Assembly: GCA_032716605.1 (NCBI GenBank)
Contig: CM064492.1
Coordinates: forward strand, 47,725,876 to 47,789,875
Direction of reading: 5' to 3'
From: Paralithodes platypus
Lineage: Eukaryota; Arthropoda; Malacostraca; Decapoda; Lithodidae
DNA: 64,000 bases
Shown here: positions 23,002-33,370 of the stretch, piece by piece
Numbering within the stretch: the first letter of the stretch is position 1
Layout: each line of letters starts with the position of its first letter
The notes under the pieces: model-generated
Seen by the model: only the letters and a program-made list of their open reading frames with translations
Told to the model about the DNA's origin: nothing
Databases searched by the model: none
Position numbers and translations under genes: made by a program

Positions 23002-24487
23002 TATAGTGGTTGTGGTGATAGTGGTTGAGGTGGTGGTGATAGTGATAGTGGTGGTGGTGATAGTGGTTGTGGTGGTGGTGATAGTCGTTGTGGTGGTGGT
23101 GTTAGTGGTTGTGGTGGTGGTGATAGTGGTTGTGGTGGTGGTGTTAGTGGTTGTGGTGGTGGTGATAGTGGTTGTGGTGATAGTTGCTGTGGTGGTGGTG
23201 ATAGTGGTTGTGGTGGTGGTGATAGTGGTTGTGGTGGTGGTGTTAGTGGTTGTGGTGGTGGTGATAGTGGTTGTGGTGGTGGTGATAGTGGTTGTGGTGG
23301 TGGTGATAGTGGTTGTGGTGGTGGTGATAGTGGTTGTGGTGGTGGTGATAGTGGTTGTGGTGGTGGTGTTAGTGGTTGTGGTGGTGTTGATAGTGGTTGT
23401 GGTGGTGGTGATAGTGGTTGTGGTGGTGGTGATAGTGGGTGTGGTGGTGATGGTGGTGGTGATAGTGGTGGTGGTGGGGGTAGTGATAGTGGTGGCGGTG
23501 ATTAGTGGTGGTGATAGTGGTTGTGGTGGTGGTGATAGTGGTTGTGGTGGTGGTGTTAGTGGTTGTGGTGGTGGTGATAGTGGTTGTGGTGGTGGTGTTA
23601 GTGGTTGTGGTGGTGGTGATAGTGGCTGTGGTGGTGGTGTTAGTGGTTGTGGTGGTGGTGATAGTGGTTGTGGTGGTGGTGTTAGTGGTTGTGGTGGTGG
23701 TGATAGTGGCTGTGGTGGTGGTGATAGTGGTTGTGGTGGTGGTGTTAGTGGTTGTGGTGGTGGTGATAGTGGTTGTGGTGGTGGTGATAGTGGTTGTGGT
23801 GGTGGTGTTAGTGGTTGTGGTGGTGGTGATAGTGGTTGTGGTGGTGGTGTTAGTGGTTGTGGTGGTGGTGATAGTGGTTGTGGTGATAGTGGCTGTGGTG
23901 GTGGTGATAGTCGTTGTGGTGGTGGTGTTGGTGGTGGTGGTGATAGTGGTTGTGGTGGTGGTGTTAGTGGTTGTGGTGGTGGTGATAGTGGTTGTGGTGA
24001 TAGTGGTTGTGGTGGTGGTGATAGTGGTTGTGGTGGTGGTGATAGTGGTTGTGGTGGTGGTGTTAGTGGTTGTGGTGGTGGTGATTGTGGTGGTGGTGTT
24101 AGTGGTTGTGGTGGTGGTGATAGTGGTTGTGGTGGTGGTGATAGTGGTTGTGGTGGTGGTGATAGTGGTTGTGGTGGTGGTGTTAGTGGTGGTGGTGATA
24201 GTGGTTGTGGTGGTGGTGATAGTGGTTGTGGTGGTGGTGATAGTGGTTGTGGTGGTGGTGATAGTGGTTGTGGTGGTGGTGTTAGTGGTTGTGGTGGTGG
24301 TGATAGTGGTTGTGGTGGTGGTGATAGTGGTGGTGGTGATAGTGGTTGTGGTGGTGGTGATAGTGGTTGTGGTGGTGGTGATAGTGGTTGTGGTGGTAGT
24401 GATGGTGGTTGTGGTGGTGGTGGTAGTGGTTGTGGTGGTGGTGATGGTGGTTGCGGTGGTGATGGTGGTTGCGGTGGTGGTGATAGT
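23002..24487. repeat. 21-bp GT-rich minisatellite, main array (about 70 units)
   Basis: Units built on GATAGTGGTTGTGGTGGTG with GTTAGTGG variants and occasional 12- or 15-bp partial units. The 21-bp period keeps long frames open: one reads DSGCGGG repeats, another only Val and Ile. Neither looks like a gene: no ATG context, no flanking coding sequence, and the repeat is shared with the non-coding array at 14090-14249. Confidence 0.95.
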
Positions 24488-24559
24488 TTGTTCTATGTTT
24501 ATGAAGGAGACAAAAAACTAGTTTGTGATTATATGCTTCAGACCTTATAAAATAAACAT

Positions 24560-25390
24560 TGGAAGGTTTTCAGAGTAAAGTACTAATTCACTCTTTCCAG
24601 CTTTCAGATAATTCGCTTTTTATTTCCAGTTGATATATAAAATAGTCGAACCACTTTTTGTCCTGTGTGTATGAAGGAGACAAAGGGCAAATATTTATTT
24701 GACAAGTCCCGCCCCCCCCCCCCCCACCCCAAGTTGAAAGAGTGAGACCCAGAATTCAAACTAATTTAGAGTCAAAATGTTTGGACGCACGGAGCTTGAA
24801 ACTGTTTTGGTCATAGGATGAGGGAAAGACCAATTGAGGGAGAGAGATACAGAGCTTACTTGTTGAGTAAAAGAAGGAGTGGGAAAATTATTTAACTCTT
24901 GGGTAGGCTAATAGAGTTGGGCAGTATAGGGGTGAGAATGTGTTGAAAGGTAGGTGCCCCCACTCTCCGTAAGGGAGGAGGTATTCACAGATAAAGATCT
25001 GAAGAATACCGATCATTGTAATAGTGGTAAAAGAGTGAGGAAGATGCAACATTGCAGCATGTAGAGAGAGCCTGTGGGAAATTAGTAAGGAGGTGAATTG
25101 ATGAGACGAAAAGCTTTTGGTTCTACCCTTTCCAGAAGTGCGGTATGGGTTGAACATCCCCACACATGTGAACAATACTCGACACATGGGCGCACTGTGC
25201 CCCTGTGGCCCCCCCCCCCCCCCCCCCCCCTCGCACAACTGTGCAGAGCTATGCGGGGGTGAAGAACCCATGTAGGAATATACATCTGTGGGGGCGGTGG
25301 TGAGTAGACGTCCACCACAGCACAATATAAAGCATTCTGTGTTCTCTCTCGGTGTGTCGGGTCTAAGGCTTTGGAGGGACCGGATGTACT
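24560..25390 (-). pseudogene. Jockey-like LINE (family B), C-terminal fragment
   Basis: The plus strand parallels 30440-30960 over several hundred bases (GTGTATGAAGGA, GGATGAGGGAAAGAC, CAGAGCTTACTTGTTGAG, CCCCACACATG). On the minus strand, RPCVEYCSHVWG and AFRLINSPP occur near 25190-25090. These correspond to RSQMDYCSPLWG and AIRLINNPA in the better-preserved copy at 34112-35306. Stops follow. A C run of about 20 lies at 25209-25230 and another near 24711-24725. 25391-25555 holds no recognised feature. Confidence 0.65.
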
Positions 25391-25555
25391 GTACGCTTTG
25401 TTTATAGATAACTTCTCTTATCAAACTCGCAAACAAACGATGGATATACTCTGCATTTTTTTCCCCAGCAAAACTGAAATTAAATGGTCTACTGTTGCGT
25501 TATCCATTAACCTAACCAGATAGTGTACATAGCGAAGCTAATACAGAACAAGAAT

Positions 25556-26640
25556 TATAACGGAAAACAAGATATTAAATAAAAAAAAAACACGCAGAAC
25601 AAGAGAGATGATTGAAAACAATAAAGATAACACAGAACAATAAATATAACACAGAACAATAAAGATAATACACAACAAGAAAGTAACACAACGAGAAAGA
25701 TAACACAGAACAACAAAGATAACAGATCAAGAAAGATAATAACAAGAAAGATAATAGAAAACAATAAAGATAACGCAGAACAAGAAAGGTAACACAGAAC
25801 AAGAATGATAATAGATAACAAGAAAGATAACACAGAACAATAAAGATAACACAAAAATAAAATATAACACCGAACAAGATAATAGAACACAACACAGATC
25901 AAGAAAGATAACACAGAACAAGAACGATAACACAAAACAAGAAAGATAACACAGAACAAGAAAGATAACACAGAACAAGAAAAATAACACAGAACAAAAA
26001 AGATAACACCGAACAAGATAACACAGAACAAGAAAGATAACATAGAACAAGAAAGATAACATAGAACAAGAAAGATAACACCGAACAAGAAAGATAACAC
26101 AGAACAAGAAAGATAACATAGAACAAGAAAGATAACATAGAACAAGAAAGATAACACCGAACAAGAAAGATAACACAGAACAAGAAAGATAACATAGAAC
26201 AAGAAAGATAACACAGAACAATAAAGATAACACAGAACAAGAAAGATAACATAGAACAAGAAAGATAACACAGAACAATAAAGATAACACAGAACAAGAA
26301 AGATAACAGAACAAGAAATATAACACAGAACAAGAATGATAATAGATAACAAGAAAGATAATACAGAACAATAAAAATAACACAAAATTAAAAGATAACA
26401 CTGAACAAGATAATATAACACAATAAAGACAACACAGAACAAGAAAGATAACACAGAGCAAGAGAGATAACACATAAAAGAAAAGATAACACCGAAAAAG
26501 AAAGATAACTCCGAACAAGATAATATAAAAAAATCAATATAACACAGAACCACAAAGATAACACCGAACAAGATAATATAAAACACTAAAGATAACACCG
26601 AACAAGACCAATAACATAACTCGTGGACCAATGTGAACCC
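25556..26640. repeat. 19-bp AT/purine-rich tandem array
   Basis: Units built on GATAACACAGAACAAGAAA with variants GATAACATAGAAC, GATAACACCGAAC and ACAATAAAGATAAC, about 1.1 kb. On the minus strand the array yields long hydrophobic Leu/Cys/Phe/Val frames of up to 371 codons. These recur every 19 residues and are best read as repeat artefacts. Confidence 0.95.
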
Positions 26641-26700
26641 TCGACCATCAAAACGAAACTTCCGAAACACAAATATTAGATAATTATAGACTATACACTA

Positions 26701-27240
26701 TTAAGGGGGGATGGTTCACTCTTTGGTCCATTTTTTAATTTTTTATTATTTTCACATTTTCCTCCCTAGACCTTTATCAAACTTTTAAAAATATATCCAT
26801 TAGATCCCACTATTGTGTACATTAGATCCCACTATTGTGTACATTAGATCCCACTATTGTGTACATTAGATCCCACTATTGTGTACATTAGATCCCACTA
26901 TTGTGTACATTAGATCCCACTATTGTGTACATTAGATCCCACTATTGTGTACATTAGATCCCACTATTGTGTACATTAGATCCCACTATTGTGTACATTA
27001 GATCCCACTATTGTGTACAGTAGATCCCACTATTGTGTACATTTTTTCAGTAGAAAAATGTCTCGGTCGAAGGCTGGTTCTTCCAAAATAACAGGCTCAC
27101 TATCGTTCGTCAGGAAATAAATCGACACCTAAATAGCACGGAAGGTCTTAATATTGACAAAGCAATGGGGCGAAAGGTCTTAAAATCGACAAACTAATGG
27201 GGCGAACGTCTAAGCATCTGAAAACTAAAATTATTTCAAG
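26701..27240. mobile_element. MITE family A, copy 4 (inverted, internally expanded)
   Basis: Begins TTAAGGGGGGATGGTTCACT, which is the right end of the copy at 5629-5994 in inverse orientation. It continues CCTCCCTAGACC and ATCCATTAGATCC. A tandem array (26797-27040) replaces the single copy of that segment, after which AGTAGAAAAATGTCTCGG and the terminal-half blocks resume to about 27240. The second TTAA end is not clear. 27241-27383 holds nothing recognised. Confidence 0.8.
26797..27040. repeat. 22-bp tandem array, about 11 near-perfect units, inside a MITE
   Basis: The unit contains TTAGATCCCACTATTGTG. Copies are almost identical, with one CAG for CAT change near the end. In sister MITEs the equivalent segment (ATTAGATCCTCC, then GTACA) occurs once. 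Confidence 0.95.
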
Positions 27241-27383
27241 CTGCCAGACCAGCGTTGAGTATAAAATTTGAGGGAAAAGGCGCTCGTGTGATACCGGTTT
27301 TATGTTCCTGGATGTACTACCGCCTCAATTGACCACTTGCGAGTTTCAGGCTATAAGGAAGTTGGAGCCGTAAACATTGATAT

Positions 27384-27675
27384 TTAAGGGGGGTCAACGG
27401 CTTTTTTTTTTATCCTTCTCTCCTTTTCTCTTTCCCTGGCCCCATTCAGCCAACTGTTTTAAGACGTTTATCCCCGTCCAGGTGTCGATATTTTCCTGGT
27501 GACCGACAGCGAGTCAGCATTGTATGGAAAAATCCGGCTTCGCCGGAAAAAAAATTCTATCAAAAAATGTACAAATTTAGCTTACTGTCATAACAAAAAT
27601 ATATATATGCTGGCTCGCTACAGCTCGCCAGGAAAATATTGACACCTGGATGGGAGTAAACGTCTTAAAACAGTT
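27384..27675. mobile_element. MITE family B, copy 1 (right end lost in a T run)
   Basis: Starts TTAAGGGGGGTCAACGG. It carries CCCCATTCAGCCAACTG, TTTTAAGACGTTTA and CAGGTGTCGATATTTTCC, then the inverted counterpart GACACCTGGATGGGAG and AAACGTCTTAAAACAG, so the arms fold back. It breaks at a run of about 25 T (27673-27698). Confidence 0.7.
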
Positions 27676-27894
27676 TTTTTTTTTTTTTTTTTTTTTCTAT
27701 ATTCCAACTTACTTCCTCTCGGGCATAGGCTGAGAGCCTTAACATTCACCGCTTTAAAATGAACAGTGAAGCCCGTGAGGTCTTGTTCCAGTCTAGGGAG
27801 TGAGACATGTGAAGCACGTAGAGTACAACGAGCACCTGTCATCTTGCCTTCACATGAGGCACGGTGCTCACTCATGGCCCGAAACGACCCCATC

Positions 27895-28240
27895 TCTGAA
27901 GCCACCTCGTTCCCGTGCTTCACTGTCTCACCCCCTACACTCGGACTCTCACACTTACACACACACAACGCCACCTGTTGAGCAGATAACTCACCAGGCA
28001 TTGCACCCCTATAGCATATTTTGAATATGGGAATATTCATACAGTGCTATTTAATCAGGAAACAATGAGGGTATTTTATTGACGTTTCGGTGGGCTTGTG
28101 GTAATGCACTGATACCAGGTACAGCACAAACTCCATCCCAATAATATCTTCCCATTGATACATCGGGATTTGAACCCGGGACCTTTGGATTACCAGGCCA
28201 GTGGCAAGACCACTGGGCTGAATTGGGCCGAATGGATACA
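27895..28240 (-). mobile_element. tRNA-derived SINE-containing repeat, family S2, copy 1
   Basis: Shares about 340 bp with 29728-30050 (CTTCACTGTCT, GGCATTGCACCCCTATAGC, TTGAATATGGGAATATTCAT, TTTCGGTGGGCTT). On the minus strand a tRNA-like head reads CCCAGTGGTCTTGCCACTGG then GGTAATCCAAAGG and box-B-like CCCGGGTTCAAATCCC (28164-28180). 27690-27894 before it holds nothing else recognised. Confidence 0.75.
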
Positions 28241-28308
28241 GGGGAATAATATTTAGTGGACATTTAAGGTAAACGCTGATTGAACATTAAATTCCTAGAG
28301 GTCCTCCC

Positions 28309-28746
28309 TTAATCGATTCTGTACCGGCGAGGTCTTTATATTTTTAATCTAGCTACAGGTACATTTAGACGATTTTATGAAGCTTAGGAAAGGTATATGG
28401 TAGCTTAAAGAATTAATGGAGATAGTCTGTACTACGTAGCCTTTTAATTAATGGAGATAGTCTGTACTACGTAGCCTTTTAATTAATGGAGATAGTCTGT
28501 ACTACGTAGCCTTTTAATTAATGGAGATAGTCTGTACTACGTAGCCTTTTAATTAATGGAGATAGTCTGTACTACGTAGCCTTTTAATTAATGGAGATAG
28601 TCTGTACTACGTAGCCTTTTAATTAATGGAGATAGTCTGTACTACGTAGCCTTTTAATTAGTAGACGTCCTTCATAAGCTGAATACAATCGTCTAATAGT
28701 TGCCAGAATATAATAAAAAAGGCGTCGCCGGTACAGAAGGGGTTAA
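28309..28746. mobile_element. TTAA-flanked MITE, family P, with internal tandem array
   Basis: TTAA at 28309 and 28743-28746. The left end reads TTAATCGATTCTGTACCGGCGA and the right CGTCGCCGGTACAGAAGGGGTTAA in part, giving inverted TCTGTACCGGCGA ends. The family match is 52454-52686. About 250 bp of the interior is a 35-bp tandem repeat absent from that copy. A partial second right end (CCTCAAGGGGTTAA, to about 28814) follows directly. Confidence 0.75.
28411..28660. repeat. 35-bp tandem array, seven near-identical units
   Basis: Each unit contains AATGGAGATAGTCTGTACTA and CGTAGCCTTTTAATT. I see no substitutions between units, so the expansion is recent. It lies inside the family P MITE. Confidence 0.95.
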
Positions 28747-28878
28747 CTGCATATAATCGTCTAATGATAGCCAAAATATACTGTCAAAATGCGTCATATT
28801 CCTCAAGGGGTTAAGTGCGGTTGTATTGTCAAATATTACAATAGAGGTCAAACTAAAGCGAAAACCCGTAATATTAAC

Positions 28879-29096
28879 TATACTCTATTTCTTTTCAACT
28901 GACGGTAAATTGCAAACTTCCCATCATGATTTCTTTGTTATTTTGAAGATTTTGTAGTGAAATATGGTGTTAATTATATAAACTTGGTCTTAATATGTTG
29001 CAGAGACATAGTAGTTTCATATTTTTCTATTAAGCATCGATAAAATAGATGCCAAGGGATTCAATTTACCGTCCGTTGAAAACAAACAGAGTATAG
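28879..29096. mobile_element. MITE family Q, copy 1
   Basis: Inverted ends: CTATACTCTATTTCTTTTCA at the left and, inverted from the right, CTATACTCTGTTTGTTTTCA, followed by ACkGACGGTAAATTG in both. Related copies are at 31238-31446 and 40920-41108. TA-flanked, with a Tc1/mariner-like size and structure (inference). No coding capacity. Confidence 0.75.
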
Positions 29097-29148
29097 GGTT
29101 CTCCATACTATAATTTACGGCTTACTGCTGCTCATATTACGGATACGG

Positions 29149-29519
29149 TTAAGGGGAGACTGGCCGTTTGTTTGGTATATTAATTCATGTATTCATATAT
29201 GTTTTTAGTTTCCTCGCTAGACCTCCATCAAGCTTAGAAAAACACCCCCTAGACCCCCCTTCAAGATAAATTTGTACATTTTTCGGTAGAAAAATTTCCC
29301 GGACGAAGGCCGGTTCCTCTTAAAATTGCAAGTTTGCTATCGCTCGCCAGGAAATAATTGACATCTAAATGGCACGAAAAGTCTTAACATTGACAACGAA
29401 ATGGGGCGAAAGGTGTTAAAATCGCCAAACTAATGGGCCGAACGTCTTATAATCTCAAAACTATTGGGGCTAAACATTAGGGAGAAGGGGGTCCAGAAAA
29501 ACGGTCTGCCTCCCCTTAA
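29149..29519. mobile_element. TTAA-flanked MITE, family A, copy 5
   Basis: TTAAGGGGAGACTGGCC at the left, GGTCTGCCTCCCCTTAA at the right, 371 bp. It contains TTCCTCGCTAGACCTCC, AAATTTCCCGGACGAAGG and CGCTCGCCAGGAAATAA. Confidence 0.85.
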
Positions 29520-29597
29520 CAGTTTAGCGTTATGGGCGGGGCTGAAGAGTGGGCGTATATGGCTGAGAGGGAAGAGAACAACGACTAGGAAAACAAT

Positions 29598-29728
29598 CGA
29601 ATCTGTGTGAGTGTAGGGGAGAGTGTGTGTGTGTGTAGGAAAGACTGTGAGTGTGAGTATGTGTGTGTGTGTGTGTAGGAAAGACTGAGTGTGAGTATGT
29701 GTATGTGTGTGTGTGTGTGTGTGTGAAG
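29598..29728. repeat. (GT)n-rich degenerate repeat
   Basis: GTGTGTGTAGGAAAGACTGTG units and (TG)n runs, just before the S2 repeat. Confidence 0.9.
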
Positions 29729-30055
29729 CTGCCTCACTCCAGTGCTTCACTGTCTGATATCCTAGACTCGGACCCTCACTCTTAGAACGTCATCTATTGA
29801 GCAATGACCTCACTAGGCATTGCACCCCTATAGCATATTTTGAATATGGGAATATTCATACAGTGATATTTAATCAGGGAACAATGAGGGTATTTATTTG
29901 GCGTTTCGGTGGGCTTTGTGGTAATCCACTGATACTAGGTAGGCTACAGAACAAATTCCATCCCAATAATATCTTCCCATTGACATATCGGGATTTGAAC
30001 CCGGGTCCATTGGATTACCAGTCCAGTGGCAAGACCACTCCACCACACCTTCCAC
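29729..30055 (-). mobile_element. tRNA-derived SINE-containing repeat, family S2, copy 2
   Basis: Aligned with 27895-28240 over its length. The box-B-like GGGTTCAAATCC on the minus strand is at 29991-30002. It is flanked on both sides by GT-rich repeats, whereas copy 1 has a short CACACAC run at the corresponding place. Confidence 0.75.
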
Positions 30056-30355
30056 ACACTCCCCTGTGTGTGTTGGGGTGTGTGTGTGTAGGGGTGAGTG
30101 TGAGGTGTGTGTGTGAGTGTGAAGGTATGTGGGTGTGGGTGTAGGATGGTGGTGTGTGTGTAGGAGTGTGTGTGAGTGTGAAGGTATGTGGGTGTGTGTG
30201 TAGGATGGTGTGTGTGTGTGTAGGAGTGTGTGTGTAGCTGTTTGTGTGTAGGGGTGTGTGTGTGAGTGTGAAGGTGTGTGTAGGAGTGTGTGTGTGTGTG
30301 TAGGGGTGTGTGTGTGTGTGTGTAGGGGTGTGTGTGCGTAGGTGTAGGGGAGAGG
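30056..30355. repeat. GTGTAGG-type minisatellite
   Basis: About 300 bp of GTGTGTGTAGGAGTGTG and GTGAGTGTGAAGGTATGTGG units; the plus strand has almost no C. Confidence 0.9.
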
Positions 30356-31237
30356 GCGTGTGGCTGAGGAGGGAAGCAGAGGAAGAACTAACAATACAAA
30401 AACAATCAGTAGGCCATACCATTGAGTTTATATTAGTTTGTTTGTTTGTTTCTTTCTTTTCTATGTGTATGAAGGAAACAAATGGCAATCCTGTCTGTAA
30501 TAAGTGTCCACCCAAAATTGAAGGAGTGATAGAGAGGCAAATTCAAGTGTACGTTAAAGTCAAGACGTCTGGACAGACCGAGCTTGAAGCAGTTTAAGTC
30601 ATAGGATGAGGGAAAGACGGATTGAGGGAGAGAGTTCCAGAGCTTACTTGTTGAGTTAGAAAAAGGACTGGGAACATTGGTTCACTCTGGATATCTCTGA
30701 TGAACACCGAAATTATTTTAGTAGCGGTAGAAGAGTGAGAGAGATGCAACATTGTGGCGTGGAGAGAGAGATTGTAGGGAAATAGTAAGAGGAGGTGAGT
30801 TAATGAGACAAAATGCTTTTGACTCTACCCTTTCGAGAAGTGCGGGTGGAACCTCCCCACACATGCAAGCAATTTCTCGATACTTGGGCGCACTGCAAGA
30901 AGCTGTGCGGAGGTGAAGAACTCACAGAGACGGTTGAGCACACCTAACTTCTGGAAAGCTGTTTTAGCAAGAGTGGTAATATTTCCAAGAAAGGTCGGAA
31001 GAAAAGGAAACGCCAAGAATATTGAGAGAGGATGAAGAGGTATGTTGTGTATTGGATAGTAGTGTGGAAGATTGTGACGGGTAGATAGATGGAGAAAACG
31101 AGTTATAGAAGCATTGAAAATAACAAGATTTTTGCTGCCCCAATCAGAAATAGTTGATAGATCAAAAGATGTGTGTACTATGGCTTCATCATGTGAGTTT
31201 TGGGAATAATTGCATGGTGGGTCGTTGTGGAAAACAA

Positions 31238-31446
31238 TAGTCGATTTTATTTCAACTGACGGCAAATTTAATCCTTTAGCAGCTGATTTATCGATACCTA
31301 TGGAAAAATGTGAAACTAGTATCTCTCTGCATCATCTTATTGCCAAGCTTTCATAATTAGCAACATATTTCGTAATATTTCGTAATATCAAAGTAATCAA
31401 GATGAAGACATGGTAATTTACCATCAGCTGGAAATATAATAGACTA
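31238..31446. mobile_element. MITE family Q, copy 2
   Basis: TAGTCGATTTTATTTCAACT at the left and its inverse, TAGTCTATTATATTTCCAGC, from the right, then a GACGGCAAATT / GATGGTAAATT pair. It splits the jockey-like reverse transcriptase just after the FAD block. Confidence 0.75.
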
Positions 31447-31806
31447 AGTTGATTAGTGTATAGTCATCAGCAAATGAGTGGATGGGACTAGAAATAGAGT
31501 TGAGATCATTAATGAATATTAGAAAGAGACAGGACAGAACCCTGAGAAACACCGGAGTTAATAAATTGAGGAAGTGAGCGATGGCCGTCCACAACTGCAG
31601 ATATGGAACGGCCAGACAGAAGATTAGAGACACAGGCACAGATAGAGGGATAGAAACCGAAGGAGGGTAGTTTATATATTATATATTTGTGCCAGACTCT
31701 ATCGAAGCCTTTCAATATGTGTAGTGCAATATAAAAGGTCTCACCGAAGTCTTGAGGATAACCAAGAGTTAGCAAGATAAGGATGAAGGCCACCAGTAGA
31801 GCGGCA

Positions 31807-32204
31807 CTTAGGGGAGCCCACCTCGCTTTATTTATCTTTCTCTCCCTCTCGCTTTGGCTTTTATCCATTCGGCCCCATTCAGCCTACAATTTTAAGACGT
31901 TTACCCCCATACAGGTGTTAATATTTTCATGGCGAGCGGTAGCGAGCTAGCATATATACAGTATATATATATTTGTTTTTACTAAATTTTGGCTAAATTT
32001 GTACATTTTTTGATAGAAAAATGTCTCAGGCGAAGCCGGATTTCTCTATACAATGCTGGCTCACTATCGCTCGCCAGGAAGAAATCGACACCTGGATGGG
32101 GATAATACATCTTAAAACAGTTGGCTGAATGGGGCCGAACGGATACAAGCCAGGGAAAGAGAGAAAAGGAGAGAAAGATAAAAAAAAGACGGTGCCCCCC
32201 TTAA
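31807..32204. mobile_element. MITE family B, copy 2 (inside a LINE pseudogene)
   Basis: Left end CTTAGGGGAGCCCACCTCGC, right end GGTGCCCCCCTTAA. The two arms pair over most of the element: CATTCGGCCCCATTCAGCC against its inverse at about 32117-32135. The left TTAA has changed to TTAG. Confidence 0.8.
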
Positions 32205-32686
32205 GGAAATCATACTGGTGATCTGAAAGTGGGTTATGGGCAGACAAATGCGCAAGACATTTTGAATTAAGAATAGATTAAAAAACTTTAAATACATCAT
32301 TGTCAGAGGAAAATGTGATGGTTGTACCGTCGGAGTGGAAAAGAGGAGGGAAAGACAAGGAAGTAAAATTGTTAGAGAGGTTTTTGGCTAGATGCCAGAA
32401 AGCTTGAGAAGAGCTTGAATTAGAAAGTTCATTACATTTGTTATTGATGAAAGAGTTTTCGGCAAGTCAAAGAATAGATTTGACCTTTGACGTTGACCCT
32501 TTACCTTAACAATGTATGTCTGATAATTCGGTGGGTATCACATCAATGGCAAGTAAAAAGAAAAATATATTGGTTGATATGTACTATAAACACATAATAC
32601 ACGATTATTTCCATAGGTTCAGGAACAGTAATTACGAGATCTGGCCCTTTGAGGTCTGTGACTCATAAAACGATATTTCCTCTCAC

Positions 32687-33076
32687 TTAAGGGAGCCCAC
32701 CTCGCTTTTTTTTCTCTTTCTCTCCCTCTCTCTTTGGCTTGTATACATTCGGCGCCATTCAGCCTACTGTTTTAAGACGTTTACCCCGATCCAGGTGTCA
32801 ATATTTTCCTGACAAGCGGTAGCGAGCCAGCATATATATTTTTTGTTTTGACAGCAACCTAAATTTGTAAATTTTTCGATAGAAAACATTCTCAGGCGAA
32901 GCCGGATTTCTCCATGCAATGCTGGCTCGCTATCGCTCGCCAGAAAGAAATCGACACCTGGATGAGGATAAACGTCTTAAAACAGTTGGCTGAATGGGGC
33001 CGAATGGATACAAGCCAGGGAAAGAGAGAAAAGGAGAGGAAGATAAAAAAAACAAAAAACGGTGACCCCCCCTTAA
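32687..33076. mobile_element. TTAA-flanked MITE, family B, copy 3
   Basis: TTAAGGGAGCCCACCTCGC at the left, GTGACCCCCCCTTAA at the right, 390 bp. Long imperfect inverted arms include CAGGTGTCAATATTTTCCTG and its counterpart CAGAAAGAAATCGACACCTG. 32466-32686 before it holds nothing recognised. Confidence 0.85.
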
Positions 33077-33097
33077 GTATTACGGTATTCATAGAGC

Positions 33098-33237
33098 ATA
33101 AACACCATGTGAGGAAGAGTTTTTTATTGACAACGTTTCGCATATAGCTTCATCAGGCTTCACCATAGCTTCATTGGCCTGATGAAGCTATATGCGAAAC
33201 GTTGTCAATAAAGTGTTCTTCCTCAAATGGTGTTTAT
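33098..33237. repeat. Near-perfect palindrome with hammerhead-like core
   Basis: Arms of 61 bp (33098-33158 and 33177-33237) pair with only a few mismatches around an 18-bp spacer. The right arm contains CTGATGA (33179-33185) and GAAAC (33196-33200), the two conserved core strands of hammerhead ribozymes, with GC...GC able to form a minimal stem II. The palindrome itself is certain; the ribozyme reading is an inference. 33238-33365 holds nothing else. Confidence 0.8.
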
Positions 33238-33370
33238 TTTCATTCTGTCTACTTTTCAAAGTATATTTTTATCAATTCATAGAGCAGTTGAGTGCAGTAC
33301 ATGATTAAATCGATATCCAGTATTCGATAAATGGATATTAATCGTGGTAATGTACGGAATCTTTGACTGT

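Larger units (their letters stand above)
30440..32465 (-). pseudogene. Jockey-like LINE (family B) pseudogene carrying two MITEs
   Basis: Minus-strand reading from 32460 gives CNELSNSSSSQAFWHLAKN and FPPLFHSDG, then, after MITE B at 31807-32204, IALHILKGFDRVWHKYIIY, FINSGVSQGSVLS, FLIFINDLNSISSPIHSFAD, and past a second MITE (31238-31446) DWGSKNLVIFNAS and AFQKLGVLNRLCEFF. The order and motifs match the jockey-like copy at 34112-35306 (DISKAFDRVWHQ, INAGVPQGSVLAP, SYADDS, GWGQKNLVSFNA, ASKKLGLLYRVREFF). Many frameshifts are present. The 3' end near 30440 has a CAAACAAACAAAC tail on the minus strand. Confidence 0.8.

Noticed and set aside
22976..24550. A 524-codon Gly/Cys/Ser/Asp-rich frame resembling a structural protein
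   Set aside because: It is a 21-bp minisatellite; another frame of the same strand gives only Val/Ile, and the same array occurs non-coding at 14090-14249.
25556..26670. Long minus-strand frames (up to about 371 codons) of hydrophobic Leu/Cys/Phe/Val residues resembling a membrane protein
   Set aside because: The residues repeat every 19 codons because the DNA is a 19-bp tandem array; several frames are open at once and no non-repeat domain is attached.
27766..28024. Possible small host exon with open frames on both strands
   Set aside because: Most of it belongs to a repeat also found at 29728-29890, without conserved coding frame or splice signals I can support.
26797..28660. Possible CRISPR-like array (regular short repeats at 26797-27040 and 28411-28660)
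   Set aside because: The units are directly adjacent with no unique spacers, and the setting is eukaryotic repeats.
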